Assembly (NCBI GenBank): GCA_002256395.1 | Contig: NKJG01000017.1 | Coordinates: forward strand, 1,984 to 36,302 | Reading direction: 5' to 3' | Source of the DNA: Bacteroidetes bacterium B1(2017) | GTDB lineage: Bacteria > Bacteroidota > Bacteroidia > UKL13-3 | DNA: 34,319 bases | In this document: positions 1 through 9,360 of the stretch, piece by piece | Position numbering within the stretch: the first letter of the stretch is position 1 | Layout of the letters: each line of letters opens with the position of its first letter | The notes under the pieces: generated by a model | Told to the model about the DNA's origin: nothing | The model's database searches: none | What the model saw: the letters and a program-made list of their open reading frames with translations, nothing else | Made by a program: the position numbers and the translations under genes

Positions 1-630
1 TGGCGTAGTCATTCTCTTAACCAAAGCCAAGTCATATTTCTGTACCGTGATTTGGGCTGGGTCAGCATCATCTTCGTCGTCCGTTCCGTTTCCATCTAAC
101 TTATCGTCAGTTGGGCTTCCTGGTACACCACCCGCATCGTTGCCTACCGTCTGATCTGGTCTGCTGTCTATATCTACTAAGGCTACTCCATTGTTGTCTC
201 TATCTGCTGTGGCACTGATCTCTGCTCTGTTTACCAAAGTGCTGCCTTGCTGACCTGCTGACACTTTCAATACTACTGTAAGGTCTGTGCTTGCTCCTGC
301 TGCCAATGGACCTGCTATCGTTTTGGTAGCTTGGTTTGTTCCTACTGCGGTCCAAGTTGCATCGTTCAATGTCATTCCTGTTGGAATGTAATCCGTCACT
401 TGGATTCCTGTTGCAGGAATTGTTCCTTGGTTGACTACCGTAATCGTAAAGCTTACATTATCACCTTCTTTGATAACTTGTGTTGGCGTAGTCATTCTCT
501 TAACCAAAGCCAAGTCATATTTCTGTACCGTGATTTGGGCTGGGTCAGCATCATCTTCGTCGTCCGTTCCGTTTCCATCTAACTTATCGTCAGTTGGGCT
601 TCCTGGTACACCACCCGCATCGTTGCCTAC
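1..630 (-). repeat. DUF11 direct repeats, period 483 nt
   Basis: Bases 1-147 and 484-630 are identical over all 147 nt (offset 483 nt = 161 codons), and similarity continues beyond. The repeat encodes a very acidic linker (DGNGTDDEDDADPAQ) leading into the next DUF11 unit (KYDLALVKRMTTP). Because the left copy touches the window edge, more copies probably follow. Confidence 0.9.
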
Positions 631-3600
631 TATCTGATCTGGTGTGCTATCTATGTCTAATAAGCTTCTATCATTTGAAGCACCACTTATTTCTGCTCTG
701 TTTATTAAATTTTGTCCTTGAGCATTCGTATTTATTTTGAAAGTAATTTCTTTTGTAATGCTCTGTCCAGGATTAAGCGTAGGTATTACCGAATTCAGAG
801 TAGTAATATTTCCAACCGGAGCTGACCATTGAGCATCATTTAAGGTAAGTCCTGTTGGAATGTAATCAGAAACCTGGACATTCTTTGCTGTAACAGTACC
901 TTGGTTACTTACAGTTATTACGAAAGTTACATTATCACCAGGCTTATAAATGGTGCCAGGAGTTTTTTGTTGCTTAATTAAGGCCAAATCAAACTTACAG
1001 TCTTTCGAAGCCAAAACAACTGACAAAGTACTTGTACAATTGTTCTTATCTTTTACAGTAACTGAAAAGGTGCCTTCGCCAAGATTCGACAAATCCTGAG
1101 AAGTAGCTCCATTCGACCACAAATAGGTGTATGGACTTGTTCCACCAGACACAGAAAGATCAATTGACCCGTTGGTTTTTTCACAATTTGGATCGACTAC
1201 TGTTTTGGTAAGCACCAAGGCATCTGGTTGAGTTATTGCCACAGATGAAGTAGCGGTACACCCTTTGGAGTCTTTAACTGTGACAGAATAATTGTTAGGG
1301 CTAAGGTTATTGAAGGTATTGCTTGTTGCAGGAGTTGAGGTAAATGCACCCCCATTTATACTAAAAGTATAAAGAGGAGTTCCATTTGATCCAGTTGCGG
1401 TTATCGTTCCATTGTTAGCATCCTTACATAAGGCATCTACTTTTGAAAGAACCACAGTTGGATTAGGATTAACCTTTACTGTTATTTCGTCGGTTGCTAT
1501 ACATCCATCATTTGTAGAAGTCTTACATGTAACCATGTAAGTTGTAGTAATTGAAGGAGATACAGTGACCGTTGTAGTGGTGGCTGTTATTCCTTGATTC
1601 CAAGTTAATGTACCACCCACGCATCCTGTGGCAACTAAATCGATCGATTTCCCGAGACAAATTTCTACATCTGGCCCTAATGAAACTGTTGGTTTAGCAA
1701 CAGTGGTAATTTTTCCTGTGTTAGTAGCTTTACAGCCATTTGAGTTTGTACAAGTTGCAGTATATACAACTTCTCCCAAAGCAATAGGCGTTATAGTAAG
1801 TGTTGTTCCTAAAGCTCCAGTATTCCAAGTTACATTTCCAACGCATCCAGAAGCAGTCAAGGTAGCAGAGCCACCTAAACAAACCGTTTTAGAGTCAACT
1901 GAAATAGTTGGGTTTGGATTAACAACTAAAGAAACTGTAGCCGTGGCAGTACAGCTTGCTGAGGAAGTAACTAATAAAGTGTAGGTTCCAGGAATTGTAG
2001 TCGTGGCAGTTACACCAGTTTGACTTACAAATCCAACTGGTCCAGTCCATGAATATGTGGAAGCATTGGTCCAAGTTCCTGCTTTTAAAGTAGCAACAGT
2101 TCCAACGCAAATTGGATCTACTGGAGGTATATTTCCAGTAATAGTTGGTTTTGGATTAACTGTTACTTTTACTTCATCGGAAGCATCACAACCGTTTTTA
2201 AGAACAGTCAAAATATAGTCCGTAGTTATGGTAGGGGTTACTGTAAAAGTTGCACTAGTTGATAGAACTGTGCTGCTTGTTGAACTTCTCCACTCATAGG
2301 TAGCACCTGAAACTGGCGTAGCTGTAAGGGTAACTGTTTCTCCAATACAAATCACTTTGTCAGCACCTGCATCTGCTGAAACAGTATTTTTAGTAACTAT
2401 CACGACGTCCGTTCCTGTACAACCATTACAACCTGTAACTGTGAAAGTATATGTACCTGGTTGGTTAACTGTTACACTTTTATTGTTGTTTGCTCCCACA
2501 ATTCCTGGTCCTGACCATGAATATGTTACAGTGTTATTGTAAGTATCTGGCGTGGTATATTTTACATAATCAAGTCTTAAGGCACATTTACCATTATCTG
2601 AAACTTTTATATATCTAGCAGATGAGGTTAATGTATAGGTATATTCTTTGTATGAGGTGTGGTTGAATAATAAAGAAGAAGCCAAGCTTGTAAAACCTGA
2701 ACCCGAACTTAAAGAAGCCTCTATTTTAGCATCAGATTGCGTAGATAAAGTATTTTCACAATGTTCCAATTTAAGATTTACTCTAATGACTGTTCCAGCT
2801 GGCAATGTTGAACCTAAATCCAATGTAATAGATGAGGTTCCTTGTCCTGACTTAGTCCACAGTTTAGCCCCCGCATTGTCTCCACACACTTTAGCAGTGT
2901 TCAAGTCAGCAATCCAACCTGTTGAACCGCTTATCGTGGTTGCACAATTCGTAACTCCAGGAGTTCCGCAAGCAGTTACACCAGTAACTGAACCATCAAG
3001 AACTAATTCATCTGTATTACAAATAGTTTTATCAGGACCAGCATCAACCGTAATATTTGGTTTTACAGTTACTTTTACTTCATCTGATTCATCACAACCG
3101 TTTTTAAAAACTGTTAAAACATAATCTATAGTGGCTGTTGGAGTTACCGTAATACTTTGACTCGTAGAAATAACTGTACTACTAGTAGAACTTCTCCATT
3201 CGTATGTAGCACCTGTTACAGCTGTAGCTGTTAAAGTAACGGTTTCTCCAAGACATATTTCTTTATCAGGACCTGCATTTGCTGTAACTGTATTTTTTGT
3301 AACAACAACCACATCTGAAGCAGTACATCCATCGCAACCAGTAACTGTAAATGTATACGATCCCGCAGCGTTTATTGTAACACTTTTAGTATTCGTGGCT
3401 CCAACTATTCCTGGTCCAGACCAAGAATAAGTTACGGCATTTGTATAAGTATCAGGTGTGGTGTACTTGATATAATCCAACCTAAAGGCACACTTACCAT
3501 TATCTGATACTTTGATATATCTTGTTGCAGTGGTTAATGAATAGGTATATTCTTTATAAGAAGTATGACTAAACAATAAAGATGCTTGAAGAGCTGCAAA

Positions 3601-6183
3601 TCCTGAACCAGGACTTACTGAGCCTTCTATTTTAGCATCTGATTGCGTAGAGGTGGTATTCTCACAATGCTCCAGTTTAAGATTTACTCTGACAACTGTT
3701 CCAGCAGGAAGTGTCGAACCTAAATCCAAAGTTATAGATGAAGTGCCTTGGCCTGATTTTGTCCAAAGTTTTGCACCTAGGTTATCACCACAAACTTTTG
3801 CTGTATTGAGGTCTGCTATCCAGCCAGAAGAACTACTAATTGTGGATGCACAATTTGTGGTTCCAGTAGTTCCGCAGGAAGCTAATCCAGAAACAGTACC
3901 ATCTATAACAGCTTGGTCAGTATTACAAATTACAAGATCTGGACCAGCACTGGCAGCTATCGTACACTGGCAAGACAAAGTAACAACAAGCGTTTTAGAA
4001 CAAGTAATTGCTTTTTTATCTCTTATCTCAATGGTATAGTTTGTTCCTGCTAGCGTTCCAGAAAGATTACTAAATGTACTTGAAGTACCCCAAGCTCCAT
4101 TATTTATTCTGTACTCATAATCTCCACTACCGCCGCTTCCTACAACAGAGATTGAACCCGTGTTTGAATTACAAGCTGGATTAACAACAGTACCCTTAAC
4201 TAGATTAACCGCTTGATCATAACATCTGGTTAAAACCACATTGTCATACTTCAAAGCTCTTCCTTTCGAATGAGCCACTATTCTAACCATTGTTGTATTG
4301 TTGGGAGCAACAAACTTTATGGTATTCAAAGCAACTAAAGTTCCATTGTAAGAAACCGTTGTATTTGATTTTGATGAGGTCGCCAATAAGGTGCTACCGT
4401 TATAAAACTCCAAATACATTTCGGCTATTGCACCCACTGTGCTCACCGCATGTGTCGATGCTAATGCATCAAAAGTAACTTTCGCTCCAGGAGATAAAGC
4501 TATATCTTGATAGGCATAATAATCAGAATTAAAATCACTGTTATTTAAAACACCAAAATTACCAGTTGAAGAACCCGTACCTAATCCCCACTGACCTTGT
4601 GGAGCTGTCCAACTTGAAGGTGGATTCCCCAATTGCATATCACCATTAACTGACAAATTGTTAGAAGTACACACACATGTAAAACAAACGCCTTGGTTGG
4701 TTGTAAATGTCAAATCTGAATAACAAGCATCTTTGCCACTCCAAACTCTGATTGTGTAGGAGGTATTTGGTTTTAGATTGGTAAACGTAAATGAACTTTG
4801 TCCGCTTCCAAGAGTTTTATTCGAAGAAGCACCATAAATTGGAGTTTGTCCAAAAGTATTTCCTTCATTAATGTCACCTTTTACAATATCAGAAGAACTA
4901 TAAACTAAACCATCAATAGTCACAGTTGCGTCATTATTAGGAATAGCTCCATTACATGAGGCTGAGGTCTGGGTTAAATTAGCTATATTTAAAACTGGAG
5001 AGGTGCAAATACATTTGAAATTACCGCCTATAAAAGTGATTGATTTTCCTCCAACTCCTGAGGTATATTGTAAGTAAGTGGAAAAAGTATTATTCGTTAC
5101 ATTGAATTTAGTAACACAATCACCAGCGAAAGTTGTTACATACAAGTTCTGATCCGGTCCAAATGCCAAATCATAAGGATCAACTTTCCCCGTTGCAGGA
5201 ACACTATTTGCTATTGGCGTTGGAAATAAATAAGTATTTAACAGAGTTCCACTAGAACTGTATTTATATATTCTGTCTGGAACCGAATTATTATCATGAG
5301 CAGCTACTGCCCACAGATTTCCAGTGGCATCAAATATTATACCTCTATAATGAAAACCAGAAGGAGCAGTTGCAAAAAGGGTACTAGTACTTGTACTTGT
5401 AAATGTAGTTGGCAAAGATTCTATGGTACTTGTGCCAGAACCTTTCCTCCAATTGGTAGAAAAGAAAACTCTTGTATTATTGTTATTAACAGCGGATCCC
5501 CAAAAATCAGCTGTCGTATTATTTACCAAAGATGTTTTAGGAACTACTGCAACAACCGATCTCGAAGTAGTGCTTATCTTGTAAAAGTTTTTGTAAGTGG
5601 AAACATAAACAAATCCATAATTATCAGCTGGACCAGATATTGAAATATCCAAAATATCTTCGCCCGCGGGAAGTTGTATCGGTGTAAGGAAAGTAGCAGT
5701 ATTATAATCATAGATTCTCACCTGCCCAACATCACAACAGGTGGCAATATAAGCAAGATTTTTTGTTGGATCTACAACCATACCTTCACCACCACCACCA
5801 GGTAGAGAACAGCCAGTAAGACCTCCTCCTGTGGTGTACTGATAGACGTCAGTCCTAGCAGTATTGGTCGTACCATTCCACAAAAGCTCTCCAACAAGCA
5901 AGTAATACTTATCCTCTCCGAGAGGTGCATTTTGAGCAAATGAAACATTAACCAAACTCACAAACGTGGCAAAGAATGCAAACGCTCCTCCCACCATTGA
6001 AAGTTTAATCTTATTAATCCAAGGCACCTGACGCAAGCTGCTTTGCAGATGGGTCTTGGCTAGGTTAATAATAAGAGAAATAAAGGAAATCAAAAAAGCA
6101 CTAAATGCTTTAAAAGGATTTCCTTTTTTTTCATTCTTTAAATCTGGGGTATTTAAAAAATGGTTAGAGGTAAAGTTTCTCAT
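1..6183 (-). CDS. Giant secreted SprB/DUF11-repeat adhesin, partial (3' end off the left edge)
   Basis: The minus-strand frame from the ATG at 6183 stays open to base 1 (2061 codons, no stop), so the C-terminus is missing. Reading outward: an unusually long N-terminus with two hydrophobic stretches (about residues 26-42 and 62-84), cleavage probably after VSFAQ near residue 84; a propeller-like region to about 390 with motifs such as GMVVDPTKNLAYIAT; a Cys-rich region with a carbohydrate-binding-like segment (about 500-650); two tandem copies of a 302-residue unit; Ig/PKD-like modules; two SprB-type repeats (about 1580-1730); then DUF11 units starting KFDLALIK/KYDLALVK. This architecture is typical of Bacteroidota surface adhesins exported by type IX secretion; the expected C-terminal sorting domain would lie outside the window, so that route is inferred. 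It starts 42 nt after the haloperoxidase-like gene on the same strand and is probably cotranscribed. Surface attachment is the likely role; the ligand is unknown. Confidence 0.9.
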   Translation of the reverse strand, partial: MRNFTSNHFLNTPDLKNEKKGNPFKAFSAFLISFISLIINLAKTHLQSSLRQVPWINKIKLSMVGGAFAFFATFVSLVNVSFAQNAPLGEDKYYLLVGELLWNGTTNTARTDVYQYTTGGGLTGCSLPGGGGEGMVVDPTKNLAYIATCCDVGQVRIYDYNTATFLTPIQLPAGEDILDISISGPADNYGFVYVSTYKNFYKISTTSRSVVAVVPKTSLVNNTTADFWGSAVNNNNTRVFFSTNWRKGSGTSTIESLPTTFTSTSTSTLFATAPSGFHYRGIIFDATGNLWAVAAHDNNSVPDRIYKYSSSGTLLNTYLFPTPIANSVPATGKVDPYDLAFGPDQNLYVTTFAGDCVTKFNVTNNTFSTYLQYTSGVGGKSITFIGGNFKCICTSPVLNIANLTQTSASCNGAIPNNDATVTIDGLVYSSSDIVKGDINEGNTFGQTPIYGASSNKTLGSGQSSFTFTNLKPNTSYTIRVWSGKDACYSDLTFTTNQGVCFTCVCTSNNLSVNGDMQLGNPPSSWTAPQGQWGLGTGSSTGNFGVLNNSDFNSDYYAYQDIALSPGAKVTFDALASTHAVSTVGAIAEMYLEFYNGSTLLATSSKSNTTVSYNGTLVALNTIKFVAPNNTTMVRIVAHSKGRALKYDNVVLTRCYDQAVNLVKGTVVNPACNSNTGSISVVGSGGSGDYEYRINNGAWGTSSTFSNLSGTLAGTNYTIEIRDKKAITCSKTLVVTLSCQCTIAASAGPDLVICNTDQAVIDGTVSGLASCGTTGTTNCASTISSSSGWIADLNTAKVCGDNLGAKLWTKSGQGTSSITLDLGSTLPAGTVVRVNLKLEHCENTTSTQSDAKIEGSVSPGSGFAALQASLLFSHTSYKEYTYSLTTATRYIKVSDNGKCAFRLDYIKYTTPDTYTNAVTYSWSGPGIVGATNTKSVTINAAGSYTFTVTGCDGCTASDVVVVTKNTVTANAGPDKEICLGETVTLTATAVTGATYEWRSSTSSTVISTSQSITVTPTATIDYVLTVFKNGCDESDEVKVTVKPNITVDAGPDKTICNTDELVLDGSVTGVTACGTPGVTNCATTISGSTGWIADLNTAKVCGDNAGAKLWTKSGQGTSSITLDLGSTLPAGTVIRVNLKLEHCENTLSTQSDAKIEASLSSGSGFTSLASSLLFNHTSYKEYTYTLTSSARYIKVSDNGKCALRLDYVKYTTPDTYNNTVTYSWSGPGIVGANNNKSVTVNQPGTYTFTVTGCNGCTGTDVVIVTKNTVSADAGADKVICIGETVTLTATPVSGATYEWRSSTSSTVLSTSATFTVTPTITTDYILTVLKNGCDASDEVKVTVNPKPTITGNIPPVDPICVGTVATLKAGTWTNASTYSWTGPVGFVSQTGVTATTTIPGTYTLLVTSSASCTATATVSLVVNPNPTISVDSKTVCLGGSATLTASGCVGNVTWNTGALGTTLTITPIALGEVVYTATCTNSNGCKATNTGKITTVAKPTVSLGPDVEICLGKSIDLVATGCVGGTLTWNQGITATTTTVTVSPSITTTYMVTCKTSTNDGCIATDEITVKVNPNPTVVLSKVDALCKDANNGTITATGSNGTPLYTFSINGGAFTSTPATSNTFNNLSPNNYSVTVKDSKGCTATSSVAITQPDALVLTKTVVDPNCEKTNGSIDLSVSGGTSPYTYLWSNGATSQDLSNLGEGTFSVTVKDKNNCTSTLSVVLASKDCKFDLALIKQQKTPGTIYKPGDNVTFVITVSNQGTVTAKNVQVSDYIPTGLTLNDAQWSAPVGNITTLNSVIPTLNPGQSITKEITFKINTNAQGQNLINRAEISGASNDRSLLDIDSTPDQIVGNDAGGVPGSPTDDKLDGNGTDDEDDADPAQITVQKYDLALVKRMTTPTQVIKEGDNVSFTITVVNQGTIPATGIQVTDYIPTGMTLNDATWTAVGTNQATKTIAGPLAAGASTDLTVVLKVSAGQQGSTLVNRAEISATADRDNNGVALVDIDSRPDQTVGNDAGGVPGSPTDDKLDGNGTDDEDDADPAQITVQKYDLALVKRMTTP
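2148..3959 (-). repeat. Tandem duplication of a 302-residue adhesin module (906 nt period)
   Basis: Two adjacent diverged copies, about 3054-3959 (N-terminal) and 2148-3053 (C-terminal). Matching landmarks 906 nt apart include YIKVSDNGKCA, GWIADLNTAKVCGDN, LWTKSGQGTSSITLDLGST, and the C-terminal Ig-like part with NGCDxSDEVKVTV. Each copy looks like a beta-sandwich module followed by two Ig/PKD-like domains. Boundaries are approximate. Confidence 0.85.
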
Positions 6184-6225
6184 TTGCTTGTATTTGTAAA
6201 GTTTCACTCGAAAAATTGTATTTGC

Positions 6226-7617
6226 TTATTTATTATTATTCTTAAACAGGTCGTTTATATTCTTTCCTATTTTTTTTCCTTCAATCAATCCAATCTCATT
6301 ATCATGCCGGGTATGTATACCTCCATATAACCGCGAAAGAGCCGACTCTTCAGCGGCTTCAAAAAACGAATTAAATTTTCGGGGTTTATACTCCACCAAT
6401 CTTTCCATGTCCATGGGTCTACCCACGTGGGCATGATCGGTAAATGCAAAATTTTCACCATACAAATGGGTCAAAACAGTTGCGGCCGAAGACGCTTGTC
6501 CAGCATGTCCAGAATAAAAAGCGGGAAATGGCGGCTCTGGCCAGTACAAATCCCATAGTGTACTCATATTGTAAAATATGAAAGTGAATGGTCTTTCTGC
6601 ATTATAGTGATATTTAGTTTTCCAGCAATTCACAAAAGCATCTGCAACTGCCATGCCAACAGCTGAAAAAGTTTGACTTGCTTTGAAAATATCTACTTTA
6701 GATTTTTCTACTGCTTGCAAAGCCATGTAATAAGAATGCCCTGGAGGAGAGAAAGTTTCTGATGGATCGTCTCCCCACCAGTTAGCAATTTCCTTTTGTT
6801 CTTGTGTAAGAGAATTTCTAACATCAAAAACCTCCTTCATATATCCATAATAAATTGAACCTTTTTTAAAGTCATAATCCATCATCGCAGGAATTGGCAA
6901 TGTGTAATTTTCAGATGCAAAAGTTCTATTTTTTCCCCATTCAGGATGTAATGGAAGAGGGACTTGAGATTGGCCTTTAAGTGGAGGAGACCAAAGACCA
7001 TTTCCCTGTTTGATTACAAAAGTTGAATCAAAGTTTCTTTTGTATCCCAAATGGCCACCATCTGTTTTTGAATATTCAAAAATCTCATTGGCAATTTTTT
7101 TACCAAAGGTTATGGATTCCATTATCTCTTTTGAAGACAATCCTTTGGACTCTTTAACCAAGTAATAACTTTCAAGGCTATCAATTTTTGATAAATTAGC
7201 TTTTGAAGTAAATCCGTAAATGTGTTTGATGATTTGAGCTTGACCAGCATTGAGTGACAAATCCCAATTTATTTTCACATCTGGATTTGGGATAGTCAAA
7301 GCATTAAGCCCGTTTACTTTACCAACCAAAGAATGAAAATCAGAACTTCCTTTAACTACTGACTCGTACATAGTTAAACCGCAATAGCCCAAGAATCTAG
7401 AATTGAAAGTAGGAGAACCTCCAGGAGTTGTTTTTAGTATCTGTAGGGTTAGCTTTGCCCACTCTGTAGCAATCTGAGCGTTTTGTTTTTTCTTTTGAGC
7501 AAATGTCGAAACTGACAAGAAAGGGAATAAAAAACACATAAGTATTACAACCAAATTTAAACTTGGTGTAATACGATACGATAAATTAAACTTTTTTAAA
7601 GTAAAATTTCTTTTCAT
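6226..7617 (-). CDS. Secreted vanadium-dependent haloperoxidase / PAP2-superfamily protein
   Basis: A 463-aa protein with an N-terminal signal peptide (hydrophobic about residues 20-38, then STFAQ). The three vanadate/phosphate-binding motifs of the vanadium haloperoxidase / acid phosphatase superfamily are present in order: K-X6-RP at 335-343 (KYHYNAERP), an SGHA motif at 369-372, and SR-X5-H-X3-D at 428-439 with His435 as the likely vanadate/phosphate ligand. The middle motif reads YSGH rather than the usual PSGH. The length and the helical N-terminal half (about 45-330) fit the haloperoxidase-like group rather than small PAP2 lipid phosphatases, but halide oxidation versus phosphatase activity cannot be told from sequence alone. 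It lies 42 nt upstream of the giant adhesin on the same strand, suggesting coexpression of two exported proteins. Confidence 0.85.
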   Translation of the reverse strand: MKRNFTLKKFNLSYRITPSLNLVVILMCFLFPFLSVSTFAQKKKQNAQIATEWAKLTLQILKTTPGGSPTFNSRFLGYCGLTMYESVVKGSSDFHSLVGKVNGLNALTIPNPDVKINWDLSLNAGQAQIIKHIYGFTSKANLSKIDSLESYYLVKESKGLSSKEIMESITFGKKIANEIFEYSKTDGGHLGYKRNFDSTFVIKQGNGLWSPPLKGQSQVPLPLHPEWGKNRTFASENYTLPIPAMMDYDFKKGSIYYGYMKEVFDVRNSLTQEQKEIANWWGDDPSETFSPPGHSYYMALQAVEKSKVDIFKASQTFSAVGMAVADAFVNCWKTKYHYNAERPFTFIFYNMSTLWDLYWPEPPFPAFYSGHAGQASSAATVLTHLYGENFAFTDHAHVGRPMDMERLVEYKPRKFNSFFEAAEESALSRLYGGIHTRHDNEIGLIEGKKIGKNINDLFKNNNK

Positions 7618-7936
7618 TCTTTATAGATTCACTCAATTATAAAATTGGCATAGAATTTGTCATCCGAATTATTGAAATTCTAACTTCAAATACACGCCAT
7701 CTTCACTCAACTTTCAGAAACACTCAAATTCCAAAACCTTTATTTCACGCGGTAAATCAACATATTATACGAATTCACCTTTTGTTTGTTAGTAATATAC
7801 TGCAAAAACCATGCTAAAAAACTGATTACTTGGGTACATTATTTTTTTGGTCTACTAATTTGTATTTTTGACAGGCAATTTATCAGTTGGTCACAATTTT
7901 TCGTTTCTTTGCAATCGTAAACATCGATTCAAAAAA
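7618..7936. other. Divergent intergenic region between haloperoxidase-like gene and argH
   Basis: This 319-bp gap carries the promoters of two divergent genes. The only motif I can point to is TATTTTTG (7863-7870, plus strand). I see no RNA gene, strong hairpin or conserved small ORF. An in-frame TTG at 7868 would extend argH upstream, but the extension matches nothing in the family. Confidence 0.5.
7863..7870 (+). promoter_or_regulatory. Candidate -7 promoter element of argH
   Basis: TATTTTTG matches the Bacteroidota -7 consensus TAnnTTTG exactly. The nearest TTG triplets upstream are not at the ideal -33 spacing, so support is weak. If used, transcription would begin near 7877, which favours the GTG start at 7937 over the TTG at 7868. 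Confidence 0.3.
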
Positions 7937-9289
7937 GTGAAACTCTGGCAAAAAGCAAATTCAAAAAAAACAAACGAAATAATTGACAAGTTTACAGTCG
8001 GCAAAGACCGCGAACTCGACATTAACCTAGCACCTTTTGATTTATTCGGATCGATGGCTCATGCAATTATGCTTACCAGCATCGATTTATTAGAGAAGCA
8101 AGAATTAAAAAGTATTCTTCAAGAGTGCAAGATTATATATAATGAAGATATAAAACAAGGAAAATTTGAAATAATTGAAGGGATTGAGGATGTACATTCT
8201 CAAATTGAATATATTTTGACCACAAAAATTGGTGATATCGGAAAGAAAATACACAGTGGTAGATCGAGAAATGATCAAGTGTTGGTTGACATGAAAATGT
8301 ATCTTCGCCACAAGATTGAAGAGATAGTCCTTCTGACCGAAGACTTGTTTAAAGCTTTGCAAGAAAAGAGTGAGCTTCACAAAAATGATTTACTGCCGGG
8401 CTACACCCATTTACAAATAGCCATGCCTTCTTCTTTTGGTCTTTGGTTTGGTGCTTATGCAGAGAGCCTAGTGGATGATTTAATATCGCTCCATAGTGTT
8501 TATAAAATTGTTAACAAAAATCCACTTGGGTCGGGTGCTGGCTATGGTTCAAATTTCCCATTAAAAAGACACCTTACCAAAGACCTTTTGGGCTTTGAAG
8601 ACCTCAACTACAATGTGGTTTATGCCCAGATGACGCGTGGCAAAATGGAGTTCTTAGTGGCACAAGCTTTAGGTGTATTTGCAAATACGCTCTCTAAAAT
8701 GGCCATGGATGTTTGTCTATACAACAGTCAGAATTTTGGGTTTATCAACTTACCAGAGGAAATGACCACAGGCTCCAGTATTATGCCACATAAAAAGAAC
8801 CCCGACGTAGCGGAGATACTTCGTGGAAAAGCTAATAAACTCAAAGGCTTAGCTTCGGAGATTGCGTTTGTTCAGACTAACCTCCCATCAGGATATCACA
8901 GAGAAATGCAGCTCATAAAAGAAATCATTATGCCTGCTTTAGATGATTTCTCTGAAACCCTCAGTGTCGCTACATTTATGATTAAGAATCTTAAAATCAA
9001 AGAAAACTTGCTTGATGATTCTAAATTTGACTTGCTCTTCAGCGTCGAGAATGTAAATAAGAAAGTTATTGAAGGCATGCCATTTAGAGATGCCTACAGG
9101 GCTATTGGTGGCGAAATAGAAGCTGGTACTTACCAACCAATCAAAACCTTAAATCATACCTTGGAAGGAAGCATAGGAAATCTTTGTAACCCTGAAATTA
9201 AAGAAATGATGAATAACGTAATTCAATCTTTCAATTTCGAAAAAGTTCATCAAGCGTTTGAAAATTTGTTAAATTTTGAGGTAAAGTAA
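7937..9289 (+). CDS. argH: Argininosuccinate lyase
   Basis: Cleaves argininosuccinate to arginine and fumarate, the last step of arginine synthesis, in the cytoplasm. From the GTG at 7937 the protein is 450 aa, normal for the family, and begins VKLWQKANSKKTNEIIDKFT, which matches the usual MKLWQK start of ArgH. The fumarase/aspartase-superfamily signature GSSIMPHKKNPD is at 279-290 and contains the catalytic serine; HSGRSRNDQ (106-114) and TH at 157-158 are the other active-site segments. The longer frame from TTG 7868 adds 23 residues without family resemblance, so I prefer GTG. No other arginine genes are adjacent. A bidirectional hairpin terminator follows at 9330-9355. Confidence 0.95.
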   Translation: MKLWQKANSKKTNEIIDKFTVGKDRELDINLAPFDLFGSMAHAIMLTSIDLLEKQELKSILQECKIIYNEDIKQGKFEIIEGIEDVHSQIEYILTTKIGDIGKKIHSGRSRNDQVLVDMKMYLRHKIEEIVLLTEDLFKALQEKSELHKNDLLPGYTHLQIAMPSSFGLWFGAYAESLVDDLISLHSVYKIVNKNPLGSGAGYGSNFPLKRHLTKDLLGFEDLNYNVVYAQMTRGKMEFLVAQALGVFANTLSKMAMDVCLYNSQNFGFINLPEEMTTGSSIMPHKKNPDVAEILRGKANKLKGLASEIAFVQTNLPSGYHREMQLIKEIIMPALDDFSETLSVATFMIKNLKIKENLLDDSKFDLLFSVENVNKKVIEGMPFRDAYRAIGGEIEAGTYQPIKTLNHTLEGSIGNLCNPEIKEMMNNVIQSFNFEKVHQAFENLLNFEVK

Positions 9290-9329
9290 ACTCAGCTAAT
9301 AAATAATAACAATCAGATTCAAAAAAACA

Positions 9330-9355
9330 AAAAAGCCTCATTTCTGAGGCTTTTT
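9330..9355. terminator. Bidirectional intrinsic terminator between argH and the 491-aa protein gene
   Basis: Perfect stem AAAAAGCCTCA / TGAGGCTTTTT with a 4-nt loop TTTC. A-rich sequence precedes it and T-rich sequence follows, so it can stop both argH (plus) and the convergent minus-strand gene ending at 9361. Confidence 0.9.
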
Positions 9356-9360
9356 ATTTA

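Noticed and set aside
331..3124. Several plus-strand open frames inside the adhesin region (for example 1628-1984 and 2648-3124)
   Set aside because: They are antisense to a continuous minus-strand coding frame with recognisable domains and have low-complexity translations.
1..4000. CRISPR-like repeats
   Set aside because: The repeats are long, coding and in frame with period 483 or 906 nt; no short repeat-spacer pattern occurs anywhere in the window.
1..6183. Possible frameshift or pseudogene in the adhesin
   Set aside because: Spot translation at many places from 1 to 6183 stays in one frame with recognisable domains and no stop.
7868..7936. Upstream extension of argH from a TTG start
   Set aside because: The 23 added residues do not resemble ArgH, whose members start at the VKLWQK/MKLWQK position, and a perfect -7 promoter motif overlaps the TTG.
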